A stretch of DNA of 64,000 bases from Dehalococcoidia bacterium. GTDB lineage: Bacteria; Chloroflexota; Dehalococcoidia; Lucifugimonadales; HRBIN23. Below the pieces are notes generated by a model. The model saw only the letters and a program-made list of their open reading frames with translations. It made no database searches and was not told the DNA's origin. The position numbers and the translations under genes were made by a program. Below, piece by piece: positions 27,352-36,283 of this stretch. Within the stretch, counting starts at the first letter, position 1, and each line of letters begins with the position of its first letter. The DNA is taken from NCBI GenBank assembly GCA_025060295.1, contig JANXCH010000001.1:176773-240772 (forward strand). Reading direction: 5' to 3'.

Positions 27352-27711
27352 ATGCTTGCACCGATTGGCCTGACCCACTACCTTGTGTTGTCGGCTGTTC
27401 TGTTCTGCATAGGCATGTTTGGTGTTTTGTCCCTGCGCAATCTCATCGCCATGCTCATGGGCCTTGAGGTGATGTTCAATGCGGTGCTGTTGGCGGGGGT
27501 GGCGGTGTCCAAATATATCACACCCCTGGCCTTGCGTGGAGCAGCTGTAGCCCCAGAAGGAGTGCCAGCGGTTCTGACGGGGCAGGTGTTCGGAGTGTTT
27601 ATTATTACGGTCGCTGCAGCCGAGGCAGCCCTCGTCTTGGCCCTTATTCTGGCGGTGTACCGGGAGCGGGAGACGGCGGACGCCACGCGGTTGGATACGA
27701 TGAAGAACTAG
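27352..27711 (+). CDS. nuoK: NADH-quinone oxidoreductase subunit K
   Basis: An antiporter-like small membrane subunit (119 residues). The two functional glutamates are visible in LMGLEVMFNAVLL and AAAEAALVLALIL. The loop between helices 2 and 3 is longer than in the usual 100-residue protein, with an extra stretch around SKYITPLALRGAAVAPEG. This is an insertion in a loop, not a frameshift. Confidence 0.95.
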   Translation: MLAPIGLTHYLVLSAVLFCIGMFGVLSLRNLIAMLMGLEVMFNAVLLAGVAVSKYITPLALRGAAVAPEGVPAVLTGQVFGVFIITVAAAEAALVLALILAVYRERETADATRLDTMKN

Positions 27712-27790
27712 GACGCAGGAATCGGAGATGGCCACTTTGTGGGATACGGTCCGGTAACCACAGCATCGGGCAACAGAGAGGGGTGTGCAG

Positions 27791-27988
27791 ATGTCGTGGG
27801 TACCCTTTAAACGGGTGCCAAACCTCATGGCCGCCGAGATGTGGAAGAACACCCTGGAGGCGGAAGGCCTCCCGACCCGTATCCTGCCTGAGGGGGATAT
27901 CACCCACTGGAGGGAGCACTGCCCCTTCGTGGTGTATGTGCCCAAAGGGCGGGAGCATGTGGCCGAGGAGATACTAAGGAAGTTGTGA
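27791..27988 (+). CDS. Small DUF2007-like protein inside the nuo operon
   Basis: 65 residues. NLMAAEMWKNTLEAEGLPTRILPEGD and FVVYVPKGREHVAEEIL look like the DUF2007 fold, a small putative signal-transducing domain; no membrane segment. The ATG at 27791 follows GAGAGG by nine bases; a GTG two codons earlier is also possible. It sits between nuoK (79 bases upstream) and nuoL (one base downstream), so it must be read with complex I. A role in assembly or regulation is inference only. Confidence 0.75.
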   Translation: MSWVPFKRVPNLMAAEMWKNTLEAEGLPTRILPEGDITHWREHCPFVVYVPKGREHVAEEILRKL

Positions 27989-27989
27989 G

Positions 27990-29966
27990 ATGAGCGAGAC
28001 ACTGGCCTGGCTGATTTTCTTTCTGCCGATCGCCTCGTTTGTTCTCATTGGGCTGGGGGTGCGCCCCCTATTCCCCCGCCAGGGGATGCTCGCCGGCTAC
28101 CTGACGGTGCTGGCAGTGGGGGGGTCTTTCCTCTTGAGCCTGGTGGCCCTACGGGCCACTGTGGGGCACGAGGAGCCCATCGGCTGGCCCAGCCATGTAT
28201 GGCTTACCATCGGCGATTTCACCTTGCGGGTGGGCATTCGCATGGATGCCCTCACAGCCGTGATGCTGGTGGTGGTCAGCGGGGTCAGCCTGGCCGTGCA
28301 GGTCTACTCCCTGGGCTATATGAAGGGCGACCCCGGCATGGTGCGCTACTTCGCCTATATGTCCCTTTTTACTGCCTCCATGCTGGGGTTGGTGTTGTCG
28401 TCCAACCTGATTTTGGTGTATGTGTTCTGGGAACTGGTGGGGTTGTGCTCGTACCTGCTGATCGGCTTCTGGTATGAGCGCCCTGCTGCCGCAGCGGCGG
28501 CCAAGAAAGCCTTCATTGTTACACGTATTGGCGACCTGGGCTTTTTGTTAGCGCTCTTGTACCTGTTCACGCAGCGGCAGGCTTTTCTGGCCCGGGGACT
28601 GGATCCCTTTGACATCGGGCACCTGCACAACGCCGTGGCGGGGGGCTTGCTGTCCGGGACCGCCCTGACGTGGCTAGGGCTGGGTATCTTCGCGGGGGCA
28701 GTGGGCAAGTCGGCCCAGTTCCCCCTGCATGTCTGGCTCCCCGATGCCATGGAAGGCCCCACCCCCGTCAGCGCTCTGATTCACGCTGCGACCATGGTGG
28801 CCGCGGGTGTCTTCCTGGTGGCGCGGGTGTTCCCTGTGTTTGAAGCCTCCCCAGCCCTGATGGACACCGTCGCCCTCATCGGCGCGTTCACCACTATCCT
28901 GGCTGCTACGATGGGGATGGTGATGAACGATATCAAGCGGGTCATCGCCTACTCCACTATTAGTCAACTGGGGCTGATGATGCTGGCGCTGGGGGTGGGG
29001 GCCTACTCGGCGGCGGTGTTCCACCTATTCAATCACGCCTTCTTCAAGGCTTTGCTGTTCCTGGGGGCGGGGAGTGTCAACCACGCCACCGGCACCTTTG
29101 ATATGCGCCTGATGGGCGGTTTGCGCCGATATATGCCCTGGACCTACGTTACCTTTTTGGTGGCCTCGTTGAGCCTGGCGGGTGTGTTCCCTCTGTCGGG
29201 CTTCTGGAGCAAGGACGAAATCCTGGCGGAGGCGCTTACAAAGGGGGACGGGGTGGCTCTGCTGGTGGGTATCTTGGCCCTGGTGGGGGTGTTCCTCACA
29301 GCCTTTTACGCCTTCCGCGCCCTGTTCCTGACCTTCCACGGCCCGTTTCGCGGCGGGGCGGAGGCGGAGGCTTCTGTATCCCACCATAACGGCCACTCAC
29401 CCGGCCATAGCCGCGTGCATCTGGGCGAATCGCCTCTCGTGATGCTGGTGCCCATGCTCCTTTTGGGGGTTTTGGCCATCGCGTCGGGTGTTGTGGCCAA
29501 TCCTCCCACGGCGCTGGGGCCAGTGCCCGCCCATTGGTTTGGCCACTTTGTGGTCAAGCCCGGCGCCCACGCCGAAAAGGTGTCCTTCAACTTGGGCATA
29601 GCGCTTGTGTCCACGCTACTGGCCCTGGGGGGCATTGGGCTGGCTTGGCTGATGTACGGAGTGAGGCGTCTGCCTGCAGAGCGCGTGACGGTGCGTCCCG
29701 TTTATCAGGTGGTGGCCCGCAAGTATTATATGGACGACCTGTATGAAGGCGTTCTGGCTGGTAGGCTGTTTTACCGTTTTCTCTGCGGAGTGGCGGATTG
29801 GTTGGATCGGGTCGTAGTGGACGGGGTGGTGGAGGGCGTGGGATGGCTGGGGCGCAGCCTGGGGCGACCCCTGGCTTGGCTACAAAGTGGCCAGCTGCAA
29901 GCCTACGCCAGCGCGATCACCCTGGGCATTGTGCTGATCATCATCGCCTATATGGTGTGGAGGTAA
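27990..29966 (+). CDS. nuoL: NADH-quinone oxidoreductase subunit L
   Basis: The largest antiporter-like proton-pumping subunit (658 residues, about 16 helices). Seen are FWELVGLCSYLLIGFWYERP (key glutamate), KSAQFPLHVWLPDAMEGPTPVSALIHAATMVAAG with the channel lysine, and the long C-terminal lateral helix region that NuoL alone has. The ATG lies one base after the small DUF2007-like gene. Confidence 0.96.
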   Translation: MSETLAWLIFFLPIASFVLIGLGVRPLFPRQGMLAGYLTVLAVGGSFLLSLVALRATVGHEEPIGWPSHVWLTIGDFTLRVGIRMDALTAVMLVVVSGVSLAVQVYSLGYMKGDPGMVRYFAYMSLFTASMLGLVLSSNLILVYVFWELVGLCSYLLIGFWYERPAAAAAAKKAFIVTRIGDLGFLLALLYLFTQRQAFLARGLDPFDIGHLHNAVAGGLLSGTALTWLGLGIFAGAVGKSAQFPLHVWLPDAMEGPTPVSALIHAATMVAAGVFLVARVFPVFEASPALMDTVALIGAFTTILAATMGMVMNDIKRVIAYSTISQLGLMMLALGVGAYSAAVFHLFNHAFFKALLFLGAGSVNHATGTFDMRLMGGLRRYMPWTYVTFLVASLSLAGVFPLSGFWSKDEILAEALTKGDGVALLVGILALVGVFLTAFYAFRALFLTFHGPFRGGAEAEASVSHHNGHSPGHSRVHLGESPLVMLVPMLLLGVLAIASGVVANPPTALGPVPAHWFGHFVVKPGAHAEKVSFNLGIALVSTLLALGGIGLAWLMYGVRRLPAERVTVRPVYQVVARKYYMDDLYEGVLAGRLFYRFLCGVADWLDRVVVDGVVEGVGWLGRSLGRPLAWLQSGQLQAYASAITLGIVLIIIAYMVWR

Positions 29967-29969
29967 GGC

Positions 29970-31463
29970 GTGCTCACGGCAACGGTCTTCCTCCCCCTGG
30001 TCGGGGCACTGGCGATAGCCCTGTTCCTCTCCCAACCCCGACAGGTGCGGTGGTTCGCCGCCGCCGTAGGGATTGCGGACTTCGTATTAGCCACGCTGGT
30101 GTTCGCCGGCTATGACCGCCAGGCGGGCGGCCTGCAGTGGGTGGAGCGCATAACGGGGTGGGTGCCCTCTTTGAAGGTGGAGTATTACCTGGGGGTGGAC
30201 GGCCTGAGCGCCACGCTGGTCCTCTTGACGGGCCTGCTCGGGCTGGCGGCTATCTTCGCTTCGTGGAGTATCCAGGAGCGGGTGAAGGAGTACTTTGCCT
30301 GGCTCCTTGTGCTCCAGACGGCGGTCATGGGCGTGTTCACCTCTTTGGACTTTGTGTTGTTCTTCCTGTTTTGGGAATTGGAATTGATACCCATGTATTT
30401 CCTCATCGCCATTTGGGGGAGTGGACGGAGGGAGTATTCGGCTGTCAAGTTCCTGGTGTTCACCCTGACGGGCAGTGCGTTCATGTTGGTGGGGTTGTTG
30501 GTGGTGTTCTTCTCCACAGGCACCTTCAATATGGCTGACCTGGCTGGCCTGACAGGGCCTGGTCTAGACCCCCAGGAGTTGCTTCTGCCGGCGCGTGTGG
30601 TGTGGGCGTTGTTCTTCATCGCCTTTGCGGTGAAACTCCCGATATGGCCCCTGCACACCTGGCTTCCCGATGCCCACACCGATGCTCCCACTGCGGTGAG
30701 CGTGATGCTGGCGGGCGTGCTCCTGAAGATGGGGGGGTATGGGCTGATACGGGTGAACGCCTCTATGTTCCCCCAGGTTACCCAGGAGGCTGCTTTTCTG
30801 CTGGCAGTGCTGGGGGTGGTGAACATCGTCTACGGGGCTATGGTGGTGTTCCGCCAGCAAGATATGAAGCGCCTGATCGCCTACAGCAGTATCAGCCATA
30901 TGGGGCTGGTGGTTCTGGGCATCGCCTCCTTGCGAGGGGTGGAGGGGCAGGTTTCCCCCCTGGGGTTGACGGGGGCGGCGTTGCAGATGTTCACCCACGG
31001 GACCATCACAGGCCTCCTGTTCGTCATGGTGGGCCTGATGTATGAGCGGACGCATACCCGTTACATCCCCGACCTGGGGGGCTTGGCCCGTAAGATGCCG
31101 TTTATCGCCACTATCTTTGTGGCGGGAGCCCTCGCTAGCCTTGGGCTCCCCAGCACAAGTGGATTTGTGGCGGAACTGACCACGCTGATGGGCACATTCC
31201 CCGTGTGGGGTCTTCTGACGGCTCTGGGAGCCCTGGGTATCGTGTTGGCTGCGGGCTACCTGCTGTGGCTCCTGCAAAGGAGCTTATTCGGCCCCCTGCC
31301 GGAGCGTTGGCACCATCACCCCCTCTCCGATGCCACGGGGGTGGAGAAGGTGGCCCCTCTTCTGCTGACCACAGCCATTTTTGTGGTGGGCCTTTTCCCG
31401 GCAGTGGTTGCCGATACCCTGACGGTGGGGATAGAGGCCATTATCCAAGGGCGATTTACATAA
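29970..31463 (+). CDS. nuoM: NADH-quinone oxidoreductase subunit M
   Basis: The second antiporter-like subunit (497 residues, about 14 helices). FWELELIPMYFLIAIWG has the functional glutamate, and FAVKLPIWPLHTWLPDAHTDAPTAVSVMLAGVLLKMGGYG the channel lysine. GTG start at 29970, three bases after the nuoL stop. Confidence 0.96.
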   Translation: MLTATVFLPLVGALAIALFLSQPRQVRWFAAAVGIADFVLATLVFAGYDRQAGGLQWVERITGWVPSLKVEYYLGVDGLSATLVLLTGLLGLAAIFASWSIQERVKEYFAWLLVLQTAVMGVFTSLDFVLFFLFWELELIPMYFLIAIWGSGRREYSAVKFLVFTLTGSAFMLVGLLVVFFSTGTFNMADLAGLTGPGLDPQELLLPARVVWALFFIAFAVKLPIWPLHTWLPDAHTDAPTAVSVMLAGVLLKMGGYGLIRVNASMFPQVTQEAAFLLAVLGVVNIVYGAMVVFRQQDMKRLIAYSSISHMGLVVLGIASLRGVEGQVSPLGLTGAALQMFTHGTITGLLFVMVGLMYERTHTRYIPDLGGLARKMPFIATIFVAGALASLGLPSTSGFVAELTTLMGTFPVWGLLTALGALGIVLAAGYLLWLLQRSLFGPLPERWHHHPLSDATGVEKVAPLLLTTAIFVVGLFPAVVADTLTVGIEAIIQGRFT

Positions 31464-31491
31464 CACGGCACAGTGCGAGGCGAGAGAGGCG

Positions 31492-32979
31492 ATGACGCTC
31501 CACGATTTGTATCTGCTGTGGCCTCCGATGGCCCTTGTGGGAACAGGCCTGCTCGTCATCGGGTTAGACCTTCTGCTGCGTGATAAGCGCTCTCTCCCGG
31601 TAGTGGCGTTGGCGGGGCTGGGAGTCGCCCTGGCGGGCGGCCTGACTTTGTGGGGCACGGTGCAGGACGCTGGGCCACAAGTGGGTATCTTTGGTACCTT
31701 GCGGGTGGACTCTTTCAGCCTGTTTTTCACCTTTTTGTTCATTGCGGCCACGGCCCTGGTAGTATTGGCCTCACAGCCGGTGGTGCACCAGATGGGACGC
31801 TGGCACGGGGAATATTACGCCCTGGTGCTCTTCGCCTCCAGTGGGATGATGCTCCTGGCCTCGGCTGCGGAGTTCATAACCTTGTATATCGCCCTGGAAC
31901 TGACAGCCTTGCCGGTGGCTGCTTTGGCGGCTTTCAGTCCGGATCGGCGCTCCCGTGAGGCGGGGGTGAAGTTCCTCGTGCTGAGTGCCTTCTCGTCCGC
32001 ACTCCTGCTGTATGGGATGGTGCTGGTATATGCCTTCACAGGTTCGACGCGCCTGGATGCTATCGCCGCAGCGGTGGTGGCGACACCGCTAGACACGGGG
32101 GTTCCCCTGGGGTCTTGGGCACTTTTGGGGGGAGCGGTGCTCATGGCGGCGGGGTTCGGCTTCAAAATCTCCTCTGTGCCCTTCCAAATGTGGGTGCCCG
32201 ATGTATACGAAGGTGCCCCGACGCCCATCACCGCCTATCTGTCGGTGGCCTCTAAAGCGGCGGGGTTTGCCGCTTTGCTACGGGTGTTCTCCACTGTTTT
32301 TGGGGCGGCGCCCCTGCAGGAGCAGTGGGCACTGCTATTTGCAGGTTTGGCGGCCGCCTCCATGACTGTGGGTAACCTGGTGGCCATGCTCCAGAACAAC
32401 GTGAAGCGCTTGTTGGCCTATTCTACCATTGCCCATGCGGGGTACATTTTGGTAGGAGTGGCGGCGGTATCGGCCCGTGCCCCGGAACAGGCCAGCACCG
32501 GCCCGGCAGGGGTGCTGTTTTACCTCGCAGGCTACACATTGACCAACCTGGCGGTGTTCTTCGGGGTAATCGCCATAACCACCAAGGTGGGGGGCGAGAC
32601 CATTGACGACCTTGCTGGTCTGTGGCGGCGCTCCCCCTGGGTTGCTCTGGCGCTGACCTTTAGTCTGGTGTCCCTGTTAGGCATTCCGCCCACCATAGGC
32701 TTTTGGGCCAAACTCTATATCTTCGGGGCGGCTGTCCAGACGGGGCTGGCGTGGCTGGCGGTCGTGGGTGTCGTCAACAGCGTTCTATCGGCCTACTATT
32801 ACTTGCGGGTGGTGCGGGCGATGTTCCTGGTGCCTCCGAAGGAGGCCACACCCCTCCCCACCAGCCCGTCGGTAGGGGCTGCCCTGGCTGTCAGTGCTGC
32901 TGCAGTCCTGTTCTATGGTATCCTTCCCTTCCCCCTCCTGCGCCTGGCGGAGATAGCGGCCAGGGTAGGAGGGATATAG
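31492..32979 (+). CDS. nuoN: NADH-quinone oxidoreductase subunit N
   Basis: The third antiporter-like subunit (495 residues). YIALELTALPVAALAAF and FKISSVPFQMWVPDVYEGAPTPITAYLSVASKAAGFA are the NuoN signatures. Last gene of the complex I operon, 28 bases after nuoM. No nuoE, nuoF or nuoG follows; the next gene is NAD kinase. No terminator is seen after it. Confidence 0.96.
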   Translation: MTLHDLYLLWPPMALVGTGLLVIGLDLLLRDKRSLPVVALAGLGVALAGGLTLWGTVQDAGPQVGIFGTLRVDSFSLFFTFLFIAATALVVLASQPVVHQMGRWHGEYYALVLFASSGMMLLASAAEFITLYIALELTALPVAALAAFSPDRRSREAGVKFLVLSAFSSALLLYGMVLVYAFTGSTRLDAIAAAVVATPLDTGVPLGSWALLGGAVLMAAGFGFKISSVPFQMWVPDVYEGAPTPITAYLSVASKAAGFAALLRVFSTVFGAAPLQEQWALLFAGLAAASMTVGNLVAMLQNNVKRLLAYSTIAHAGYILVGVAAVSARAPEQASTGPAGVLFYLAGYTLTNLAVFFGVIAITTKVGGETIDDLAGLWRRSPWVALALTFSLVSLLGIPPTIGFWAKLYIFGAAVQTGLAWLAVVGVVNSVLSAYYYLRVVRAMFLVPPKEATPLPTSPSVGAALAVSAAAVLFYGILPFPLLRLAEIAARVGGI

Positions 32980-33039
32980 CCGTGTGGAGCGCGGGCGCAA
33001 GGTATGCTGGGCGCAGGTGTATCGGATAGGCACAGCGCC

Positions 33040-33942
33040 ATGGAGCGCCGGCTGGTCGGCATCGTGTTCAATGGACGGTTGAATGAGGCCCGCTCCCTGG
33101 CTCAGCGTATCGCCCAGGCCGTGGGGCCAGATGCCTGGCTCGCCCCTACTGAAGGACTGGACTCCTCTGCCCGCCTTATGGGGCGCTCGCGGCTGGTCAT
33201 CACCGTCGGCGGGGATGGCACTATCTTGCGCACCGCGCGGCTCGCCGCCCCCTCGGCCGTGCCCATTGTGGGGGTCAATATGGGGAGGGTGGGGTTTATG
33301 ACAGAACTCTCCCCCCAAGAGGTGTTGGAGCGGCTCCCCGCCTACTTAGAGGGTAAAGGGTGGATAGAGGAGCGCACCATGCTGGAGGCACGGGTGGTGG
33401 GTAGTGGGCACTCCCCGGAAGAGGAGGGCATCCCTACTTTTCACGGTCTCAACGATGCCGTGGTAGCCAGGGGCACTGTCTCCCGGCTGATTCATTTGGG
33501 TGTTCGGGTGGACGGAGAGGATGTGGCTACCTATGCGGCGGATGGGATTATCGTGGCCTCCCCCACGGGGAGCACAGGGTACGCTCTTGCTGTGGGCGGC
33601 CCCATTCTGGACCCGCGCTTAGATTGCCTTCTCCTCAAACCCCTGGCTGCCCACTTGGGGATGAACACAGCCCTTGTGTTGCCGGGACAGGTGAAAGTGG
33701 ACATAACGGTGCAATCGGAACACCCCGTGGTGCTCAGCGTGGATGGCTTCCAAGACCTGATGCTAGCAGATGGGGATACGGTGCGGGTCGCCCGCAGTTC
33801 CTATCGGGCCCGTTTTTTGCGGGCGCATCCCCCGAGCCACTTTTACCGCGGGCTATTCGTGCGCCTGGGCATTCAGCCTCGGCCCAGTACACCCCTTTTT
33901 TCCCTACCGAATGAGGATGCAAGGAGCCCTCATGACCATTGA
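33040..33942 (+). CDS. nadK: NAD kinase
   Basis: Phosphorylates NAD to NADP. The 300-residue protein has the diagnostic VGGDGTILRTAR loop, the diacylglycerol-kinase-like fold motif NMGRVGFMTEL, LNDAVVARG, and the ATP/NAD segment YAADGIIVASPTGSTGYALAVGGPIL. The ATG at 33040 gives the standard N terminus; a longer form from 33004 adds non-conserved residues. The Shine-Dalgarno is weak. Ends inside the start of the NUDIX gene (11-base overlap). Confidence 0.93.
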   Translation: MERRLVGIVFNGRLNEARSLAQRIAQAVGPDAWLAPTEGLDSSARLMGRSRLVITVGGDGTILRTARLAAPSAVPIVGVNMGRVGFMTELSPQEVLERLPAYLEGKGWIEERTMLEARVVGSGHSPEEEGIPTFHGLNDAVVARGTVSRLIHLGVRVDGEDVATYAADGIIVASPTGSTGYALAVGGPILDPRLDCLLLKPLAAHLGMNTALVLPGQVKVDITVQSEHPVVLSVDGFQDLMLADGDTVRVARSSYRARFLRAHPPSHFYRGLFVRLGIQPRPSTPLFSLPNEDARSPHDH

Positions 33943-34480
33943 GCGCATTCTGGAGAGCCAGCGCATTTACAACGGACGGGTGGTCTCCCTTCGGGTAGAT
34001 ACAGTGCGCCTGGAGCCCAAAGGCACGCGGGCGATGCGTGAGGTGGTGGAACACGCCCCAGGCATTACCATCGTGCCGGTGGATGCTCAAGGATCGGTCA
34101 TTCTGGTGCGTCAGTTCCGCACTCCCGCTCAGCAGGTGCTCCTGGAATGTCCTGCGGGAACGATGGAGCCGGGGGAGACCCCCGAGCAGGCGGTGCATCG
34201 GGAACTGCTGGAGGAGACAGGCTACCGCGCCCAGAGCCTGGTGCGTTTGGGCGGGTTCTGGATGAGCCCGGGATTTTGCACTGAGTACATGCACGCCTAC
34301 TTGGCGTTAGGGTTGGAACCTGGCCCCGCCCAACAGGAGGCGGACGAAGATATCCAGGTGGAACGGGCGCCCGTAGATCGCATCCCCGACCTGGTGCGGA
34401 CGGGGCAGGTGCAAGACGCCAAAAGCATCGCCGCTCTGCTTCTTGCCTACTATCTCCACAGGGAATGGTTACAGCGATAG
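33932..34480 (+). CDS. NUDIX hydrolase (ADP-ribose pyrophosphatase-like)
   Basis: Cleaves a nucleoside-diphosphate derivative; the ADP-ribose pyrophosphatase group is the closest. The NUDIX box is complete: GTMEPGETPEQAVHRELLEETGY with the metal glutamates REL-x-EE. 182 residues. The ATG at 33932 has AAGGAG five bases upstream and overlaps the end of nadK, so the two are coupled, which fits a joint role in pyridine nucleotide metabolism. Confidence 0.9.
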   Translation: MTIERILESQRIYNGRVVSLRVDTVRLEPKGTRAMREVVEHAPGITIVPVDAQGSVILVRQFRTPAQQVLLECPAGTMEPGETPEQAVHRELLEETGYRAQSLVRLGGFWMSPGFCTEYMHAYLALGLEPGPAQQEADEDIQVERAPVDRIPDLVRTGQVQDAKSIAALLLAYYLHREWLQR

Positions 34481-34542
34481 CCGAAGTTGTCAGAGCGTGT
34501 GATGCTTTGCTATTCTGGCAGGAGAAGCAGGGAGAAGAAGCC

Positions 34543-36252
34543 ATGCAGGAATACCACGTGTTGGTGATAGGCGCCGGACTGGCGGGGATGCGCGCCGCCT
34601 TAGAGGCCCACAAGCAAGGGGCACGGGTCGCCTTGATGAGCAAAGTGCATCCCGTCCGCAGCCACTCCAATGCCGCCCAGGGAGGCATCAACGCCGCCCT
34701 CACTGATAGGGGCGACCGCTGGGAAGACCACGCCTACGATACGGTGAAGGGGAGCGATTGGCTCGGCGACCAGGATGCTATTGAGGTGATGTGTAAGGAG
34801 GCCGGGCAGGAACTAATCAGCCTGGAGCACATGGGGGTGATCTTCAACCGCGATGAGCAGGGACGCCTGGGCACCCGCGCCTTCGGTGGTCAGCGCCGCG
34901 CCCGCACCTTCTTCGTCGCCGACATCACCGGCCAGGCCATCCTCCACGTGATGTACGAGCAAATCCTTAAGTCGGGGATCGCCCTGTTTGAGGAATGGTT
35001 CTGCACCGACCTGGTTGTGGAGAACGGGCGGTGTGTGGGATGCGTGGCGATGGAAATCCGCACGGGCCGTGTAGCCTTTATCCCCGCCCGCACCGTCATC
35101 CTGGCCACCGGCGGCTTGGGGCGCGTCTTTGAACCATCGACCAATGCCCTCATCTGCACCGGGGATGGCATGGCCTTGGCCTACCGCGCGGGGGTCCCCC
35201 TGATGGATATGGAGATGGTGCAATACCATCCCACCACCCTGAAGGGCAGCGGGGTGCTCATCACCGAGGGGGCCCGGGGCGAGGGGGCCTACCTGCTCAA
35301 TAAGGATGGGGAGCGCTTCATGGCCCGCTACGCTCCCACCATGATGGAGTTGGCTTCGCGCGATGTGGTCTCCCGCGCCGAGATGACCGAAATCGCCGAA
35401 GGGCGCGGCGTGGATGGCTGTGTTCTCTTGGACTGCCGCCACCTGGGGGAGAAGAAGATCCGCGAGCGCCTGTCGCAGATCTATGAGATCGGCCTGGACT
35501 TCGCTGGCGTTGACATAACGAAAGAGCCCATCCCCATCCGCCCGGGGATGCACTACCAAATGGGGGGTATCAAAACCGACATCTGGGGGCGCTGTTGGGA
35601 CCCCCAAGGGAAGTGGCAAGGGGTGGAGGGGCTATTCGCCGCCGGGGAGTGTGCGTGCGTCTCGGTGCACGGGGGCAACCGCCTGGGGGCCAACTCCCTC
35701 TTGGACACGGTGGTGTTCGGACGACGCGCCGGCGCCACGGCCGCCCAGTGGGCCCAGGACAAACCCCTCCCCACTCTCAACGACGCCCACTGGGTTCAGA
35801 AGACCGAAACCCGCATCCGCACCCTGCTGGCACGCGAGAACAACGGCGATACGGTAGCCCGTATCCGGTGGGAGATGGGTACCACTATGGACCAGTTCCT
35901 GGGGGTGTTTCGCGAGCAGGAGGGGATGGAGCAAGCCTTGCGCACCCTCCGCCAGTTGCGCCAGCGCTACAACAAGGTCAGCGTGCGGGATAAAGGGCGA
36001 ACCTTCAACACCGCCCTTATCTTCGCCCTGGAACTGGATTATATGCTGGAGTGCGCAGAAGCCATCGTCCGCAGCGGCTTGGAGCGTAAGGAGAGCCGCG
36101 GTGCCCACTACCGGCGGGACTTCCCCAAGAGGGACGACGCCAACTGGCTCAAGCATATCTTGCTGTATTGGCGCGGGGAGAATGATCCACCCACGATCAC
36201 CTATCTCCCCGTTACTATCACCCAGTGGCCCCCAGAGAAGCGGGTGTATTAG
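34543..36252 (+). CDS. sdhA: Succinate dehydrogenase/fumarate reductase flavoprotein subunit
   Basis: Oxidises succinate to fumarate with covalently bound FAD. The 569 residues show the FAD Rossmann motif VIGAGLAGMRAALEA, the FAD-linking histidine in SHSNAAQGGINAAL, the substrate-site segment HPTTLKGSGVLITEGARGEGAYLLN, HYQMGGI, and the C-terminal FAD site GGNRLGANSLLDTVVFGRRAG. The ATG at 34543 follows GGGAGAAGAAG. It heads the sdhA-sdhB-sdhE set, 31 bases before sdhB. Confidence 0.95.
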   Translation: MQEYHVLVIGAGLAGMRAALEAHKQGARVALMSKVHPVRSHSNAAQGGINAALTDRGDRWEDHAYDTVKGSDWLGDQDAIEVMCKEAGQELISLEHMGVIFNRDEQGRLGTRAFGGQRRARTFFVADITGQAILHVMYEQILKSGIALFEEWFCTDLVVENGRCVGCVAMEIRTGRVAFIPARTVILATGGLGRVFEPSTNALICTGDGMALAYRAGVPLMDMEMVQYHPTTLKGSGVLITEGARGEGAYLLNKDGERFMARYAPTMMELASRDVVSRAEMTEIAEGRGVDGCVLLDCRHLGEKKIRERLSQIYEIGLDFAGVDITKEPIPIRPGMHYQMGGIKTDIWGRCWDPQGKWQGVEGLFAAGECACVSVHGGNRLGANSLLDTVVFGRRAGATAAQWAQDKPLPTLNDAHWVQKTETRIRTLLARENNGDTVARIRWEMGTTMDQFLGVFREQEGMEQALRTLRQLRQRYNKVSVRDKGRTFNTALIFALELDYMLECAEAIVRSGLERKESRGAHYRRDFPKRDDANWLKHILLYWRGENDPPTITYLPVTITQWPPEKRVY

Positions 36253-36283
36253 AGGGTGTCTGCTTACCCTGTAAGGAGAAGCC

